From Spirogloea muscicola (lineage: Eukaryota; Streptophyta; Zygnematophyceae; Spirogloeales; Spirogloeaceae), in NCBI GenBank assembly GCA_009602725.1, contig WELB01000144.1, positions 171,943 to 235,942 on the forward strand: DNA of 64,000 nt. The letters run 5' to 3'. The translations under genes were made by a program, and so were the position numbers. Below the pieces are notes generated by a model. The model was given only the letters and a program-made list of their open reading frames with translations. It was not told where the DNA came from and made no database searches. How positions within the stretch are numbered: the first letter of the stretch is position 1; each line of letters starts with the position of its first letter. Shown piece after piece: positions 52,255 through 64,000 of this stretch.

Positions 52255-55200
52255 ATGGCCGCCACCGACGGGAAAGGGCACGGAGCCCAGCACCCTTACC
52301 CGTACGCGCAGCCTGTGCAAGCACCCTACCAGCCGTATGGTGGGCCTCCTCAGCTGTTCCAGGGGCAATTGCCAGCTCAGCCTGCGCAGTCTGTGCCGGG
52401 CCTGCGCATCAAGCTGCCAGCGGTCCCTCAACAGCCAGGGCAGATCATCGTCTCGTACGAGATATGTGAGGCCGAGGTATGGCGAGCGCCCGGCCGCCCT
52501 GCTGGCTTGTCATTCTTGAAGCGACGACTATTTCTTGTTATCCACTGTGCTGCATGCTGCATCCATGTCTTCCTCAATAGAACAAATCACGACCTGCAGC
52601 CTGTATATCATTCTTCTGTGCTGTCACTGAAGAACGTCGAAAGCCGGCAGCTTACGCTGACTATGAGAGGAGGCAAACTGTTCCCTTAAGTCTAAGCCGT
52701 GGATCAGTGTGTTGACAAATAAAAGGTCCTCAATGCAGCAGTATGAGACCGCAGAATGGAGCCTGTGTGCTCCTTCTCCGAACGACCCATAGTCGTCAGC
52801 GCAGTACTAAGATATTGACATTCTTTCTCTTTCTGCAGCCCGGCTGCTGCATGTTCGAAGATCTGACCACAGGTGGTCTCATAGCCATCATTGTACTCAT
52901 ACTGGTTTTCCCAATTTGTGCCTTCGTTCCTTGTCTTATGCCGTCATGTTACCAGGTAACTCTCTGGCTTGTAAGAATGAGATGCCTGTACACCTACTCA
53001 TTTCTCTGGACTCCATTGCCCCTGAGGTGCTTGCACCCACATGTAAAGTATATAGATTGGTCAAGCCATGTCAATTCTGCTGAATGTACAATCTGTGACC
53101 AAGATTGGCATGTATGCATATCACAGCAGGCTTGCTTTCTGTCACTAGATGGGGGACACAGGCAGCACAATTCAAAGTTTGGGACCCCAGACACAGGCAG
53201 CACAGAGAAGCATTTGGGCCAGCTTTAGATAAGCTGCTGGAAATATGGCTGAAGCTTTGATGATGGGCCTTGTGCAAAAAAGCTGAGGTAATTCAATGGA
53301 GAATTTGTGTTGTGCAGAGATATCAGAGGCCTGTCTATGCTTATCCAGCTTCGTGGAGACGGCCTTCTTTTCCAATTCCAAGTAAGCCATTGAGAAGCTT
53401 GTCCACTAGATGTGTACTGAGACAGACAGCTGATAAGGTCTCCTACTTGCATGCCTGGCTGCAGGGTTACGGCTGAGATCCTAGTATACAGCCTGTCTGT
53501 TTTTGAGCAACCGGTCCAAGCCCAGCTACTGTTTACATGACTAGGGCAGAGCAAGAACGTTAAGATCAATCCTGAGAACACCAGAAATAGTGACAGCATG
53601 TGATATCTGCAGCTTTACTGGCTCTGTTGGCTAAGCCAATTGAATTGCATGTCTGTCAGCACTTGAGAGTGCTGCTTTGAAGCGCTGCTGCAATAGCGAG
53701 CAGTCGCCGTAGCCAGCAAAGTCATATTCTGATATTTAGCTCTACGCACTTGTGGCAGCCCCTCAAGAATCTGGCCCTCACACCGATGTCCCAGGACCCA
53801 CCAACCAGTATCCTACTACTTATGGAGAACCAGTTCCACCTCCACCTGGCCTTGAGCCCCCACGGGATGAACGACTATTTGAATCTTTTTCGATGTACAG
53901 CTACTCCGAGCTTGAAGAAGCAACTGATAACTTTAAGCACTTCCTTGGTGGTGGGTCTTATGGACGTGTCTATAAGGGCCGGCTTCAGGTAGAGCCTTGC
54001 AAGACGATGTAGCCAATTGACAGGTTGCTGTACATGTACAGTATGGGGAGTTGCAGCGGCTGCCTTGTCAGGACTAGCATTCTGCTTGCTGCAGCCTCTT
54101 CTCAGGAGACAGTATTCTATCTTTGAGGAACAGGAATTATTGTAGTAGATATTCATGTGCATTTGGAGCAGCGTGAGCTGTGCCCTGTGACTGTCAGGCC
54201 TCTGACAGGTACAAGGCAGTTGATTACAGACCTTGATGCAAGCTACGAAAGACAACAAAAGTCACAGTCATGCTTTTGACCATATTCATCTCGTTGGAGA
54301 CATTGTTGGCCTCAAGTCTCGATGAACTGAATTTGTGGGCCAACTACTTACTGTGCTTCTCTTGCAGAATGGTCTACTTGTAGCTGTGAAGATGCTCATT
54401 GATGGTGGACACGTTTGGAAAGAATTTGAAGCTGAGGTGAGAATCATAAGCAGTGTACACCACCGGCATCTCGTGAAATTACTTGGGTGCTGCAGTGCTG
54501 CAAACAAGTACATCCTTGTCTATGAGTACTTGCCAAACGGCTCTTTGGACGACAACCTTCATGGTATGTCTCGTTTATGTCAAAGCTTTAAGCTGGACTC
54601 GCATATAAGGCCAACAAATGATTTTCATAATTTTCCTGAAAGCCTGCAAGCTTTGCTAGACAGCCTTGCTAAGAGACACCAGCAATACTAGGTCGTAACC
54701 ATAATCGAGAGTCGTAACCGAGATTTATAATTATTTTTGTCTTGCAGGCCAGCTGAATGATCCACCGATGGCATGGCCTTTGCGATTGAAAGCTGCAATA
54801 GGAACTGCCAAGGGGTTAGCCTATCTGCACGACGGTTGTGAGTGTTGATGATTCTTGCACACCTCCTCAAATCGACTCAAGCATGCTGCATGTTTGTAAG
54901 ATTTGCCATATAGGCAGCTAGTCCTACTACATTAGCAGATCAGTCCTTGCGGAGTACACTCCGCGAAGTCTGCCCAGTGAATCCCAGAGACATAAATGTG
55001 GCTTGCCACTTGCTAGCTAGCAATCAGAGTCATGGCATGTCCTACATGCATACTGCAGGTCATCCGAAAGTCATTCACAGAGACATCAAATCGGCAAACA
55101 TCCTCCTCGACAGAGCCAATGAAGCAATGGTGACTGTCTTATTGAGATAGTTTGTTTGCCTGCCGATGTTTGCACATGTACATAGTCCTGAGCAGCTGAC

Positions 55201-56972
55201 ACTGTCAATCACAATAATGCCCTACCTACATCATCGACCCATAGTATTGGGGCTATCTTGTAGCAAGGGTGCTAGATGCCTTGCCCTGAGCGATTGGACG
55301 CTTAAAATTGTCATTACAGCACATTTACATGGACCACCTTTCTCAGTGTATTATGTTTTCTCCTCCCAGGTAGCTGATTTCGGTCTCGCCAGGCTGCTGG
55401 ATATTGATCAGGAGTCTCACCTCAAGACCAGAGTGGAAGGAACTCGAGGGTACTGGCTTACCTCAAACTGCAAAAGCTATCCTGGAGCTTGAGCATCGAC
55501 ACAAGCCCAGCTAGTTGCTCTATGTCAGAGTCCACATGCATGCAGTCATCAGGCTGAGATGGTTCAATACATGCCTGTGTGCTTTGATTGGATTTGGATG
55601 CTGCTCAAGGAAGAGTACTTCAAAGTTGAAAAACTGCAACAACTTGCCGTCTCAGTTGCCCAACTCTCAAATGTCACAAAGATCTGTTCTTCTGATACAT
55701 AGCTAGCCCTACCTTATTACAGATACTGTGACCCACACTACAACTCATATGGAATGGCAACTGAGAAGCTGGATGTGTACTCGATGGGCGTGGTCATATT
55801 GGAGCTAGTCACTGGTAGGCGACCCCTTGAGGATGGTAATTTCAGACTCGTGAATTGGGTAAGCGCATCACATTGTGCAAGTAATTTCCAGACAGAGTAG
55901 CATTGCTAGAACCTTCTGGAGATTTGTGACTGGCTTACATTGATGAAGGACAATAAGACCAACGCGTGCAGTCTGAAAAATAGACTTATGAACTTGCAAA
56001 GCCTGGTTCTCATGGCACAAAACTAACCATAGTTGACAGAGCCCGTTTGAAACGAACAGATTAGCAGGAAGCAATACAAAGGAAAGTGACTCTAAGAGCT
56101 GTCATACGTGTACATCATGCTACTTCCCTGGCTTGATAACAAGGTTAAGCAATTAAATATCAATAGGCAGATAAGTCAAGTATACCTGATTTGTAGTGTC
56201 AGATGATCTTCAGTATGTGCTGATCTACCAATTTGTTGATGGGTGGTGGAACATCCAGGCAAACGCGCATGTCAAATCTGGTGACTACGATCAGCTTGTT
56301 GATCCGCGGCCCAGAGGTCAATACAACCATGAGGAGGCTCGGCGCATGCTCATATTAGCTACACACTGTGCTCAGCTCTCTCCTGTGAGCCGGCCTTCCA
56401 TGAGCAAGGTCAGACGACTGCTATAAGGAGGCACCTTCTACGTGCTCTAGCCCGTCCTTAACCATCACCAAGCCATGGCCATTTGCAACTTCTTCTAGCT
56501 CTAGCACGACTTGAGCTGCGATGAGGTTGTTTGTAAACAGCATGTAAGACAGTAAACGTGCTTCTGTTGTTGGTTTCCATTTGACTTTCAGAATGACTCC
56601 GAGCGTGTTATGGCATGCCAGACCGTGACGAGCACAGAGATGAGGGTGCATTGCATTCACATAAGAGCCTAACACCTGATCTGTTGTCAGGTTGTTATCG
56701 TGCTTGAAGGACAGCCATTTGCAGAGCTTCAGGCGGAAGACATGCTGAAGGGAAGCATCTATAGCAACATCGGTGAAGGTTCAGAAGGTGGCTTTGATGG
56801 ATACGATAGCAGGTCGTCTCAGACCAAACCAGACGGCACACAACTTCATACCTCTGCTTCGTCTGCCTCACAGCTTGGACCAAACGATGACAACAGGACC
56901 AAAGCGGCCCCCCGACCCACCAGGCCAGCCCTAGTCGAGGACCCAATGGACGACCCATCGGATTTGCTCTGA
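52255..56972 (+). CDS. Receptor-like protein kinase 1, ten exons, 530 residues
   Basis: Plant RLK/Pelle-type Ser/Thr kinase, likely membrane-bound. Exons: 52255-52476, 52839-52955, 53740-53988, 54368-54563, 54748-54837, 55059-55129, 55370-55449, 55723-55858, 56259-56408, 56691-56972. All introns are GT-AG and frame is kept (1593 bases with stop). Residues 1-74 are Pro/Tyr/Gln-rich ([13 protein letters not shown]). One membrane segment is at about 87-108, flanked by Cys (GCCMFED before, PSCYQ after). The kinase starts near YSYSELEEATDNF: Gly loop GGGSYGRVYKG (about 183-193), VAVK Lys204, alphaC Glu219, HRDIKSAN Asp300, DFG Asp318. The APE-type site reads GYCDPHY, with His347 where Glu is usual. 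A hydrophilic tail of about 95 residues follows. The N-terminal part has no signal peptide and no known receptor domain. It may sense through its Pro-rich part, but that is inference. Confidence 0.9.
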
Positions 56973-58099
56973 AGCTATAACAGGAGATTGTTGCAATACT
57001 TTATAGGGAGTATCAACAGTGTTGCTGCGCTAAGGTCTGTTGAGTGTATGTGACAAGGATACGACGCAGATGTTGCTCATGATACCAATTGTCATAGCAG
57101 CTAACAAGCCGGCATCCGGAAAGATGTGCAACTGTCTTGCCTTGAGAGGCAGTCAATATTCCACCATGTCGTTTCATGATACTGATAAAGCAAGCCTAGA
57201 CCAACTGCAAATGCATCTGCAGTCCTGTCCATGCCCCTTGAGTGCGACATGCTGGAAAGCACAGCTCAGCAACTGAGCCACAGGAACCTAGAGTTATCAT
57301 CCTGAAGGGTTTCGTGTGCCGGAAGTGCGTTGTTTCTTCATGATGTAGTCTTCTGTCAGCTTGATATTCGTGTGCTTGTTGTCGGTCGTATGCAGGTACT
57401 AGTGAAGCATTCTCTCTCAGAAGAGTATCAAATCAAAGGATTGACAGATTCAGCAAAGAATAGCATAAGGATGCGCGCACGCATGTGTGTGTGTGCGTGC
57501 ACATGTGTGTGTGCGCGTGTGCGTGCGTGTGCGTGTGTGTGCGTGTGTCTGTGTGATTTTGTGCGTGTGGCAGGAGGAAGAGAGGAGAAGAAGGGAGGGG
57601 GAGGGCGGGGGGGGGGAAAGAGGAGAGAGGAATGCGGCTGCTGAGAGGACAGTTAGAGGGACAGGGGGAGAGGCTTGAGGACGTGTGTTGAGTGATGCAT
57701 GGCCTGAGTGGCCAAGTACAAGGAGAGAAGGCGCGCCTTGTGCATGATCAAAGACAAGTTCCTCTACGGATGCATCACCTGCTGCTAAGCCGACCCGCTC
57801 AGAAATCACGGGCTAACGCGTAGAGATCGCTAAGCGATGTCCACATACCGGACGGCAAACGGCCTTTCTGCCAGGATTTATGGAAAGGCTAGCCACCTCA
57901 AGAGGGGCACTTGAGGTACACATCAAAGTGTGGGCTTTGGTCCTTGTTGACGTTTCGCTGTTATTGTACAAACATTGAAATGAGCGCCTTGACTTGATCA
58001 GTAAGTCCCTTTTGCGACAGCTCACGAGTAAATACAAACCAGATTGGAATGCTCAGTGTGTCAGACCAGGTCAGCATTCCTTGTAGCATTTCCTGACAG
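56973..58099. other. Spacer between the two kinase genes
   Basis: 3' region of gene 1, then simple repeats (57480-57660) and the 57683-57720 repeat copy. No gene is seen. The right part corresponds to the region before gene 1. Confidence 0.5.
57478..57660 (+). repeat. GT-rich microsatellite followed by a purine tract
   Basis: (GT)n and GTGC(G)-type units run to about 57570. A G/A-only tract with GGGGGGGGG follows. Confidence 0.9.
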
Positions 58100-58330
58100 A
58101 AGGGATTGATGGCTGTGAAAGGCCAGACCATATCTACAAAAATCTTATCAAAAAGAAGTGATAGGTTCCGAAGAGGCCGGAAAGCACATTCCAAGCAATT
58201 ATGCAAGTGTACTACCTATGGTCAATAGCCGCAAGTTGGAGTAGCTAGCCGCCGCCGGAATAAGTGTCGCCACGTTAACACCAGGAGCAGCAGCCAAAAC
58301 GCGGCTTGCCGGTAATGCACGGCGGGAGCA
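58100..58330 (-). repeat. Repeat E with cassette F, minus strand, before kinase 2
   Basis: An E core lies near 58110-58125 (GGCTGTGAAAGGCCAGACC). The cassette end is near 58220-58260, with GGCTAGCTACTCCAACTTGC on the minus strand. It corresponds in position to the copy at 51190-51425 before kinase 1. Confidence 0.65.
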
Positions 58331-58769
58331 CTGAGCGAGACTGTGACACATTTGGCACACCTGAGCAAGCGCCTCAAGCGCTTTTCAGCTGCTGCTCTCG
58401 ACGCCGGAGTCTGAGGCACAGAGAAAGAGCCAAAGACTCGTAGGCACATAGACACGACGAAGCCACCGACGGAAAAGCAGGCCTCGACGTGGGAAGGCCG
58501 GCTGACTTCCGCTTGACCGGACCGCGAGGCGAGGCGACGCCCACGGGCTGGGCCCGACCAGCGCACCGCCCCTCTCGAAGTCCAGCAGCCGCGCTCGTCT
58601 CCCGGCTCCTCCCCTCCCCGTCCGCGCGCCGCTGCCAGCCCCACGGCAGCCACCGCCCTCTGCTGGAAGCTTCTTTCGTCGCACCCGCCGCAAGGAGCTG
58701 CACAAGTAGCCCTCTCGCCTCCCACGTTGGCGCCATCGCCGGCGCGCACAGGACCCCACCATTTGACCG

Positions 58770-61700
58770 ATGGCCGCTGGCGAGTTTGGGAAAGGATATC
58801 CAGCTCAGCACCCTTATCCTTATGCCCAGCCAGTGCAAGCTCCCTACCAGCAGTACGGCGGGCCTCAGCTGTTTCAGGGGCAAGTACCCGTACAGCCCAT
58901 GCCGGGCCTGCGCATCAAGCTGCCAAGGGTCCCCCAGCAGCCAGGGCAGATCATTGTTTCGTATGAGATATGTGAGGCTGAGGTACGGGGAGGACCGGCC
59001 GGCCTGCTGGCGTGTCAACCTTGAAGCTAGGATACTGTTGGGACTCAGCATGTATTGCTTGCTGCATCCATGCCTTCCGAATGAAGCAACTCCAATTTCC
59101 AACCCGTCTATCATTCTTCTGGGTCGTCACAGAGATCTGGAGATGGCCTGCAGGTCAGCCTGCTTTGGATCAGTGTCTTGACAAAGTAAAGGTCCTAAAA
59201 GGCAGCACCATATTGCTATACTCTGTGTGCTCTTCCACCACCAGAAGGTAACACATACGCGGCAAGATACAACTGGTGTACTGATACTTATTATCTATCC
59301 GCAGGCCGGTTGCTGCATGTTCGAAGACCTAAGTCCAGGTGGTTTCACTGCCATCATTGTACTCATCTTGGTCTTTCCCTTTTGCGCCTTCATTCCTTGT
59401 CTCATGCCATCATGCTATCAAGTAAGTGCCTTGTATGGCTTGTATGAAGGAGATGCATGTGTACCTACTTGTTCTCCTCTTTGCTGAAATCAATTGCCCT
59501 GAGTTTCTTGCTCACATGCCTATAAGATTGATCCTAAGCCATGCATGTTCTGCTAAGTGTCCACTCAGTGATCGAGCTTGACTTAAAGCAAGGCAGAAGC
59601 AGGCTCGCTTAGTGTTACTATATGGTGGGCACACAGGCAGCTCAGTGCAAAGTTTGGGTCAGCTTGACAATGAGTGCTGGAGGTACTCCCTCAAGCTTTT
59701 GACTGCAGAGCCTCGCGCAAGTAGCTGAGGCAACACACTGGAGAATGTGCATTTGTGCAGAGATTCCAAAGGCCTGTCTACTCTTATCCAGCTTCTTGGA
59801 GATGGCCTTCTTTTCCAAGTAAGCCATGAGAAGCTTGTCATATAGCTGTACAGTAAGATAGATGACAAACTCAAGGGCCCTTACATGCATACACCAGGCT
59901 ATACGGGGGACAGAGCTGTAACCATAGCAAATGTAAAGCCTGCCGGATGTTGAACAACTTGTCCAGTTTCAATTACTGGTTTAGCAAAGGCCAAAAAGAT
60001 GACGCTTTCTGGCTGAATAACCAGATTTGTTGACCCAAAATACAGACGGCGTGTAGGATCTGCATACTGTACTGGCTCATGTTGGCTCGACCATTCAATT
60101 GCTAAGTGTCAGCAAATGAGGGCCCCGCTTTGAAGCGCCGCTGCTAGCAGGATCACAGTCTGAACTCTAGCTATACGCACTTGTGGCAGCCCCTGCAGAC
60201 CTTGGCCCTCGTCCCTACGTCCCCAGACATGAGCCTTCACCTACTTTTGGTGTTAGTGCAAACTCACCAGAACAACCATCACCCAAGCCTGAGAATCCAA
60301 GCTTTGGCAAAACCTTTTCAGTCTTCAGCTACTCCGAGCTTCAGGAGGCAACTGGAAGATTTAAGGACTACCTTGGAGGTGGAGCTTATGGACGTGTCTA
60401 TAAGGGCCGCCTTCAGGTAGAGCATTGCAAGTCAACCCTGCTGAAGAGACAGGTCTCAATGTACATGTTCAAATGGGGGGTGTACAGCAGCGGCCATGTC
60501 AGGACTAGCATCTATTTGATGGGTCCTCTTTCAAAGATTATCACTTGCTAGAAGATGACTTCCTATACTCAGAGAGACAGCAGCATTGAATGCGGCATGC
60601 ACGTGCGCTCACAACAGCGTGTTTGGTTCTGCTCTCCGATTGTTAGGCATCTAACAGGTACAGAATTAGTGGATCACAAACCATTAATATTTGCATGTAG
60701 TATGATAGAATAGTGCAGTGATAGTATTGGCCACACTTTGATCGCTCGGAGACCATTGTTAGCCCCACATCTTGCTGCGGTGTTTCCATGGGGCAACTCA
60801 CTTCTGTGCTTCTCGTGCAGAGTGGTGTGTATGTAGCTGTGAAGATGCTACTCGGTGGTCGACAGAGTCAAAAAGATTTTGAGACCGAGGTCCGAACCAT
60901 AAGCAACGTGCACCACCGCCATCTGGTGAAATTACTTGGTTGCTGCAGTGCTGGGGACAACCACTTTCTGGTTTATGAGTACTTGTCAAACGGCACATTG
61001 AACGACAACCTTCATGGCACGTCCCTGCCATGTCACAGCCGTAAGATGTACTCACATAGGAGGCCAAGAGATGGCACTTTATTCTTGAGAGTATGCAAGC
61101 TTTTCCAGACGGCACCATGAGCAGAAATCAAGAGAATTAGCTTGTACCCTGACTGAGTAACATCAGAATTCTTGTCCTGCAGGCGAGCTGAATCATCCAC
61201 CAATGGCATGGCCTTTGCGATTGAAAGCTGCGATCGGGACTGCCAAGGGGATAGAGTACCTGCATCACGGATGTAAGTGTCATGATTTGATCAAGCCTCC
61301 TCAACTGTACTAAAGCTTGCTACATACATGTACGACCTGCCATACAAGCAATTTACCCTGAAGATTGAGCAGAACGGTCATTAAGAAATATGATTCACAC
61401 ACTTTGCTCAGTAACTAATGTGGGAGACATTTTGTGCGTGGTTTCCTACGTGCTAGTTGACAAATTAAGTCCAGCTCAAACTCGAGCAATCGTGAAAGTG
61501 ACGTGCTTAAAGCTTGTATCATACAGGCCGTCTGCAAATCCTTCACCGAGACATCAAATCGGCAAATATTCTCCTCAACAGCGCTAATGAAGCACTGGTA
61601 AAGCACTGATTTTCACTACAGGACAATCACGTGCATAAGCCTGCAGATATTCGAACGTGCTCATAAGACTGTGCTGCTGACACCATTAATACATACATTG

Positions 61701-63268
61701 TCCTAACTACCTTATTTTATTGCTCTGATTGCCCTATATTTTTGCTGCTGTCCTGTAGCAAGGGTGCTAGATGCCTTGCCTTCAGCAATTGTTTGAGTGG
61801 ACTACATTGTCATATACAGCTGTCCTAATCTTGAAGCAGTATCAATTTTCTCCTTTCAGGTAGCTGACTTTGGTTTGGCCAGGCCGCTTGATACTGATCA
61901 GGAGTCCCATCTCAAGACCAGAGTGGGAGGGACTTGTGGGTAATGTTTTCCCTCAAACCTCGGAAGCCAAGCTGGAGCTCGAGCATCAACATCCTGCCCG
62001 GCCAGTTGCATAACTTTGAGAGTCCAAATGCAATCTCATGCTGGATCTGCTTAATTACACCCTTGATGCTTTGAGTGCATCCAACATGCTGTTGAAGAAT
62101 GGGTCAAAGATCGCGCCATCTTGCCACAATTGCTTGTGCCAAATATCCATATTTCCCAGTACGATGTATTGTTGAAGAAAAGCCATCGCAACCTTTTCAC
62201 AGGTACTGTGACCCACACTATAATTCATATGGGATGGCAACTGATAAGGTGGATGTGTACTCCATGGGCGTGGTGTTACTGGAGCTAGTCACTGGTAGGC
62301 GACCCCTTGGAGACAGCAATTTTAGACTTGTGGATTGGGTAAGTACAACTAGGATCTGCAGATTGCCTCCAGACCGAGAAGCATTGCTATCCTATTATTT
62401 CCTTGTGGTATGTGCCTGGCTTACACCGTTGTAAGGGCGGCAACGTCCTTAGGGCCCAGCCATTGGACGTTATGAACCTGGATGTGAGGCTTCCACACTT
62501 GCAGAGCCTGGTCTCATGGACACAGCAGTGCAAACTTAAGGATGACAGGGCATATTTGACAAGAACGTTAAGCAGGGAGCTACAAAAGCAAAGGCTTTGC
62601 TAAGAGATGTCCTACATGTGCGTCTTGCCATTTCCCTGGCCTGGTGTCAAGGTTGAACACTTATCCATCAAAGGCCTGAGAAGTTGAGGTCACCTGGTTT
62701 CAGAGTCTGTTGATCTTCAGTATGTGCTGATTCATATTGCCTACGATGTTTTGGGATCACTACAGGCAAATCGGCACATACAATCCGGTGATTACATGCA
62801 AATTGTAGATCCGCGGCTCAGAGGCCAATACAATCATGAGGAGGTTCAGCGTATGCTGATAATAGCGACACACTGTGCTCAATTATCCCCTGGGAAACGC
62901 CCTTCCATGAGCCAGGTCAGAGTGAGGCACCTTCTGTTTGCTCTAGCCAGTACTTACGATCACAGGCCACCAGTATGTCTAGCTCTAAGGTTATTTTGAG
63001 CTACATGGACGTTGTGTTAGCAGCTCTCATAATACACAGCACGGAAGTAAATGTGCTACTTGTGTGTTTTGTTTCCATCTGATTGCAAGATTTCTAAGCA
63101 CAGTAGGTCTGGAATGCCAAGCTGTGGTGTGCCCAGTGATGAGGATGCATCTACAGAAGAGCCTTACACCTCTTCTGTTGTCAGGTGGTTAACATGCTCG
63201 AAGGACAGGCATCCAGTGAGCTTAAGGCGGCAGACATGCTCAACGGAAGCGTCTATAGCACCTTCTGA
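58770..63268 (+). CDS. Receptor-like protein kinase 2, tandem duplicate, 460 residues
   Basis: Same ten-exon layout as the gene at 52255-56972. Exons: 58770-58982, 59305-59421, 60171-60416, 60821-61016, 61183-61272, 61527-61597, 61860-61939, 62203-62338, 62766-62915, 63185-63268 (1383 bases with stop). Seven internal exons have exactly the same length as in gene 1. The membrane segment ([20 protein letters not shown]) and the Cys around it are kept. Kinase residues: Lys200 (VAVK), Asp296 (HRDIKSAN), Asp314 (DFG). GYCDPHY with His343 is also found here. Exon 4 ends at ATG with GC, not GT, as donor (61017-61018). The last exon stops early: AGCACCTTCTGA lacks two bases against gene 1, so about 66 tail residues are lost while the kinase domain stays whole. 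It may be active, but splicing at the GC site is not certain. Confidence 0.87.
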
Positions 63269-63904
63269 AGGTCCAGAAGGTGGCTTGGGTGCCTATCGAA
63301 GCAAGTTCTCTCGGATCAACTCAGCTGGCATCAAACTACAAGCTTCTACAAGCTTCCTCTGCCGCAGAGCTTGGACCTGATGATCACGTTAAGACCACAT
63401 TGGCCTTCTGCCCATCAGGCCAGCCCCGGACGAGGACCTGTGGAAACTACTCTGCAGCTATTGCACGTTGCGGTCGCCTTGTATCATTCAGGAGTACGCA
63501 CAATCTGCTGTGCTCAAAAATTATCGAGTGTGTCTCACAAAGACATAAGCAGATATTGTATAGTAGCTTCATAAGCAGCGTTCGGGAAGTTGCCAACCTT
63601 CAATCCTACAGAAGTGGCCCATTGCATAGCCGTTGTTGTTTCATGAACAAAGAAAGAAGGACTGATGAAATTGCAGATGCATCTGCAATGCTGTCTTTGC
63701 GTGTCATTGTGCTACATGCTGAAGAGCACGTCTTTGAGCCAAAGGGACCCAAGATTGTCATGTAAAGGGGTTGAATCTGCTGGAAAGGCGTGTGTAGGGC
63801 ATGTGGTCTTTCAGCTTGTAGGTACGGCCTGTACTTGTTATTGAAGCATTACTTTGAAAGGTATGTACACGTGAATGAATGGCAGTGTCACGACGGGGTT
63901 TGCA
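63269..63904 (+). other. 3' region of kinase 2
   Basis: It keeps the frame-shifted remains of the gene 1 tail until about 63400. No further gene is seen. Confidence 0.5.
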
Positions 63905-63934
63905 TGGGGGGGGGAGAGACAGAGAGAGAGAGAC

Positions 63935-64000
<66 letters not shown>
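63905..64000 (+). repeat. (GA)n microsatellite at the window end
   Basis: Nearly pure GA dinucleotides for about 90 bases, running off the window. Confidence 0.97.

Noticed and set aside
54688-55059. Possible extra exon in the kinase 1 intron
   Set aside because: The matching intron of gene 2 does not conserve any reading frame, while the neighbouring exons are conserved.
57478-57678. Cys/Val-rich open frame
   Set aside because: It is the translation of a GT microsatellite.
58222-59114. Minus-strand open frames antisense to the kinase 2 start
   Set aside because: The plus strand has conserved exons here, matched by gene 1, so the minus frames are shadows.

Overview
This is nuclear DNA from a green eukaryote. 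The best fit is the streptophyte line (a charophyte alga or early-diverging land plant). The reasons are two receptor-like kinases of plant type with many GT-AG introns, Ty3/gypsy chromoviruses with a chromodomain and an initiator-Met tRNA primer site, a Ty1/copia element of plant type, and a papain-like protease. I cannot name the species.

Layout. 1-30 kb is a graveyard of Ty3/gypsy chromoviruses on both strands. At least four LTR groups occur (called A, B, C and G here) and the elements are nested in each other. The clearest nest is 13389-21823. It is an LTR C element with its leader, gag, RT, RNase H, integrase and 3' LTR, broken by two solo LTRs, and the whole block sits inside another repeat (D). 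A second host element (23597-28980) has its integrase cut by two solo LTRs only 24 bp apart, each with perfect 5-bp target duplications, and then by a second copy of repeat D with a 9-bp duplication. 30-35 kb holds eroded Ty1/copia pieces and a perfect 25-bp-arm hairpin. 36125-41396 is a complete Ty1/copia element (423-bp LTRs, TSD CCGTG). It lies inside an old gypsy-like solo LTR, and its own 5' LTR carries a 264-bp insertion.

42.9-45.1 kb holds a papain-like cysteine protease gene (minus strand) with EGF-like, LysM-like and Cys-rich parts. 45.4-51.6 kb is a dense island of one short repeat family in both orientations. That same family is the 264-bp insertion in the copia LTR and also interrupts one copy of repeat D, so it has been mobile. 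Several copies carry a conserved peptide-like tail ending in a stop codon.

51.8-63.3 kb is a tandem duplication of a 10-exon receptor-like kinase gene (plus strand). The exon structure was worked out from splice signals and agrees between the copies at almost every exon. The second copy has a GC donor site and a frameshifted, shortened C-terminal tail. All boundaries were read by eye; no search or alignment program was run.
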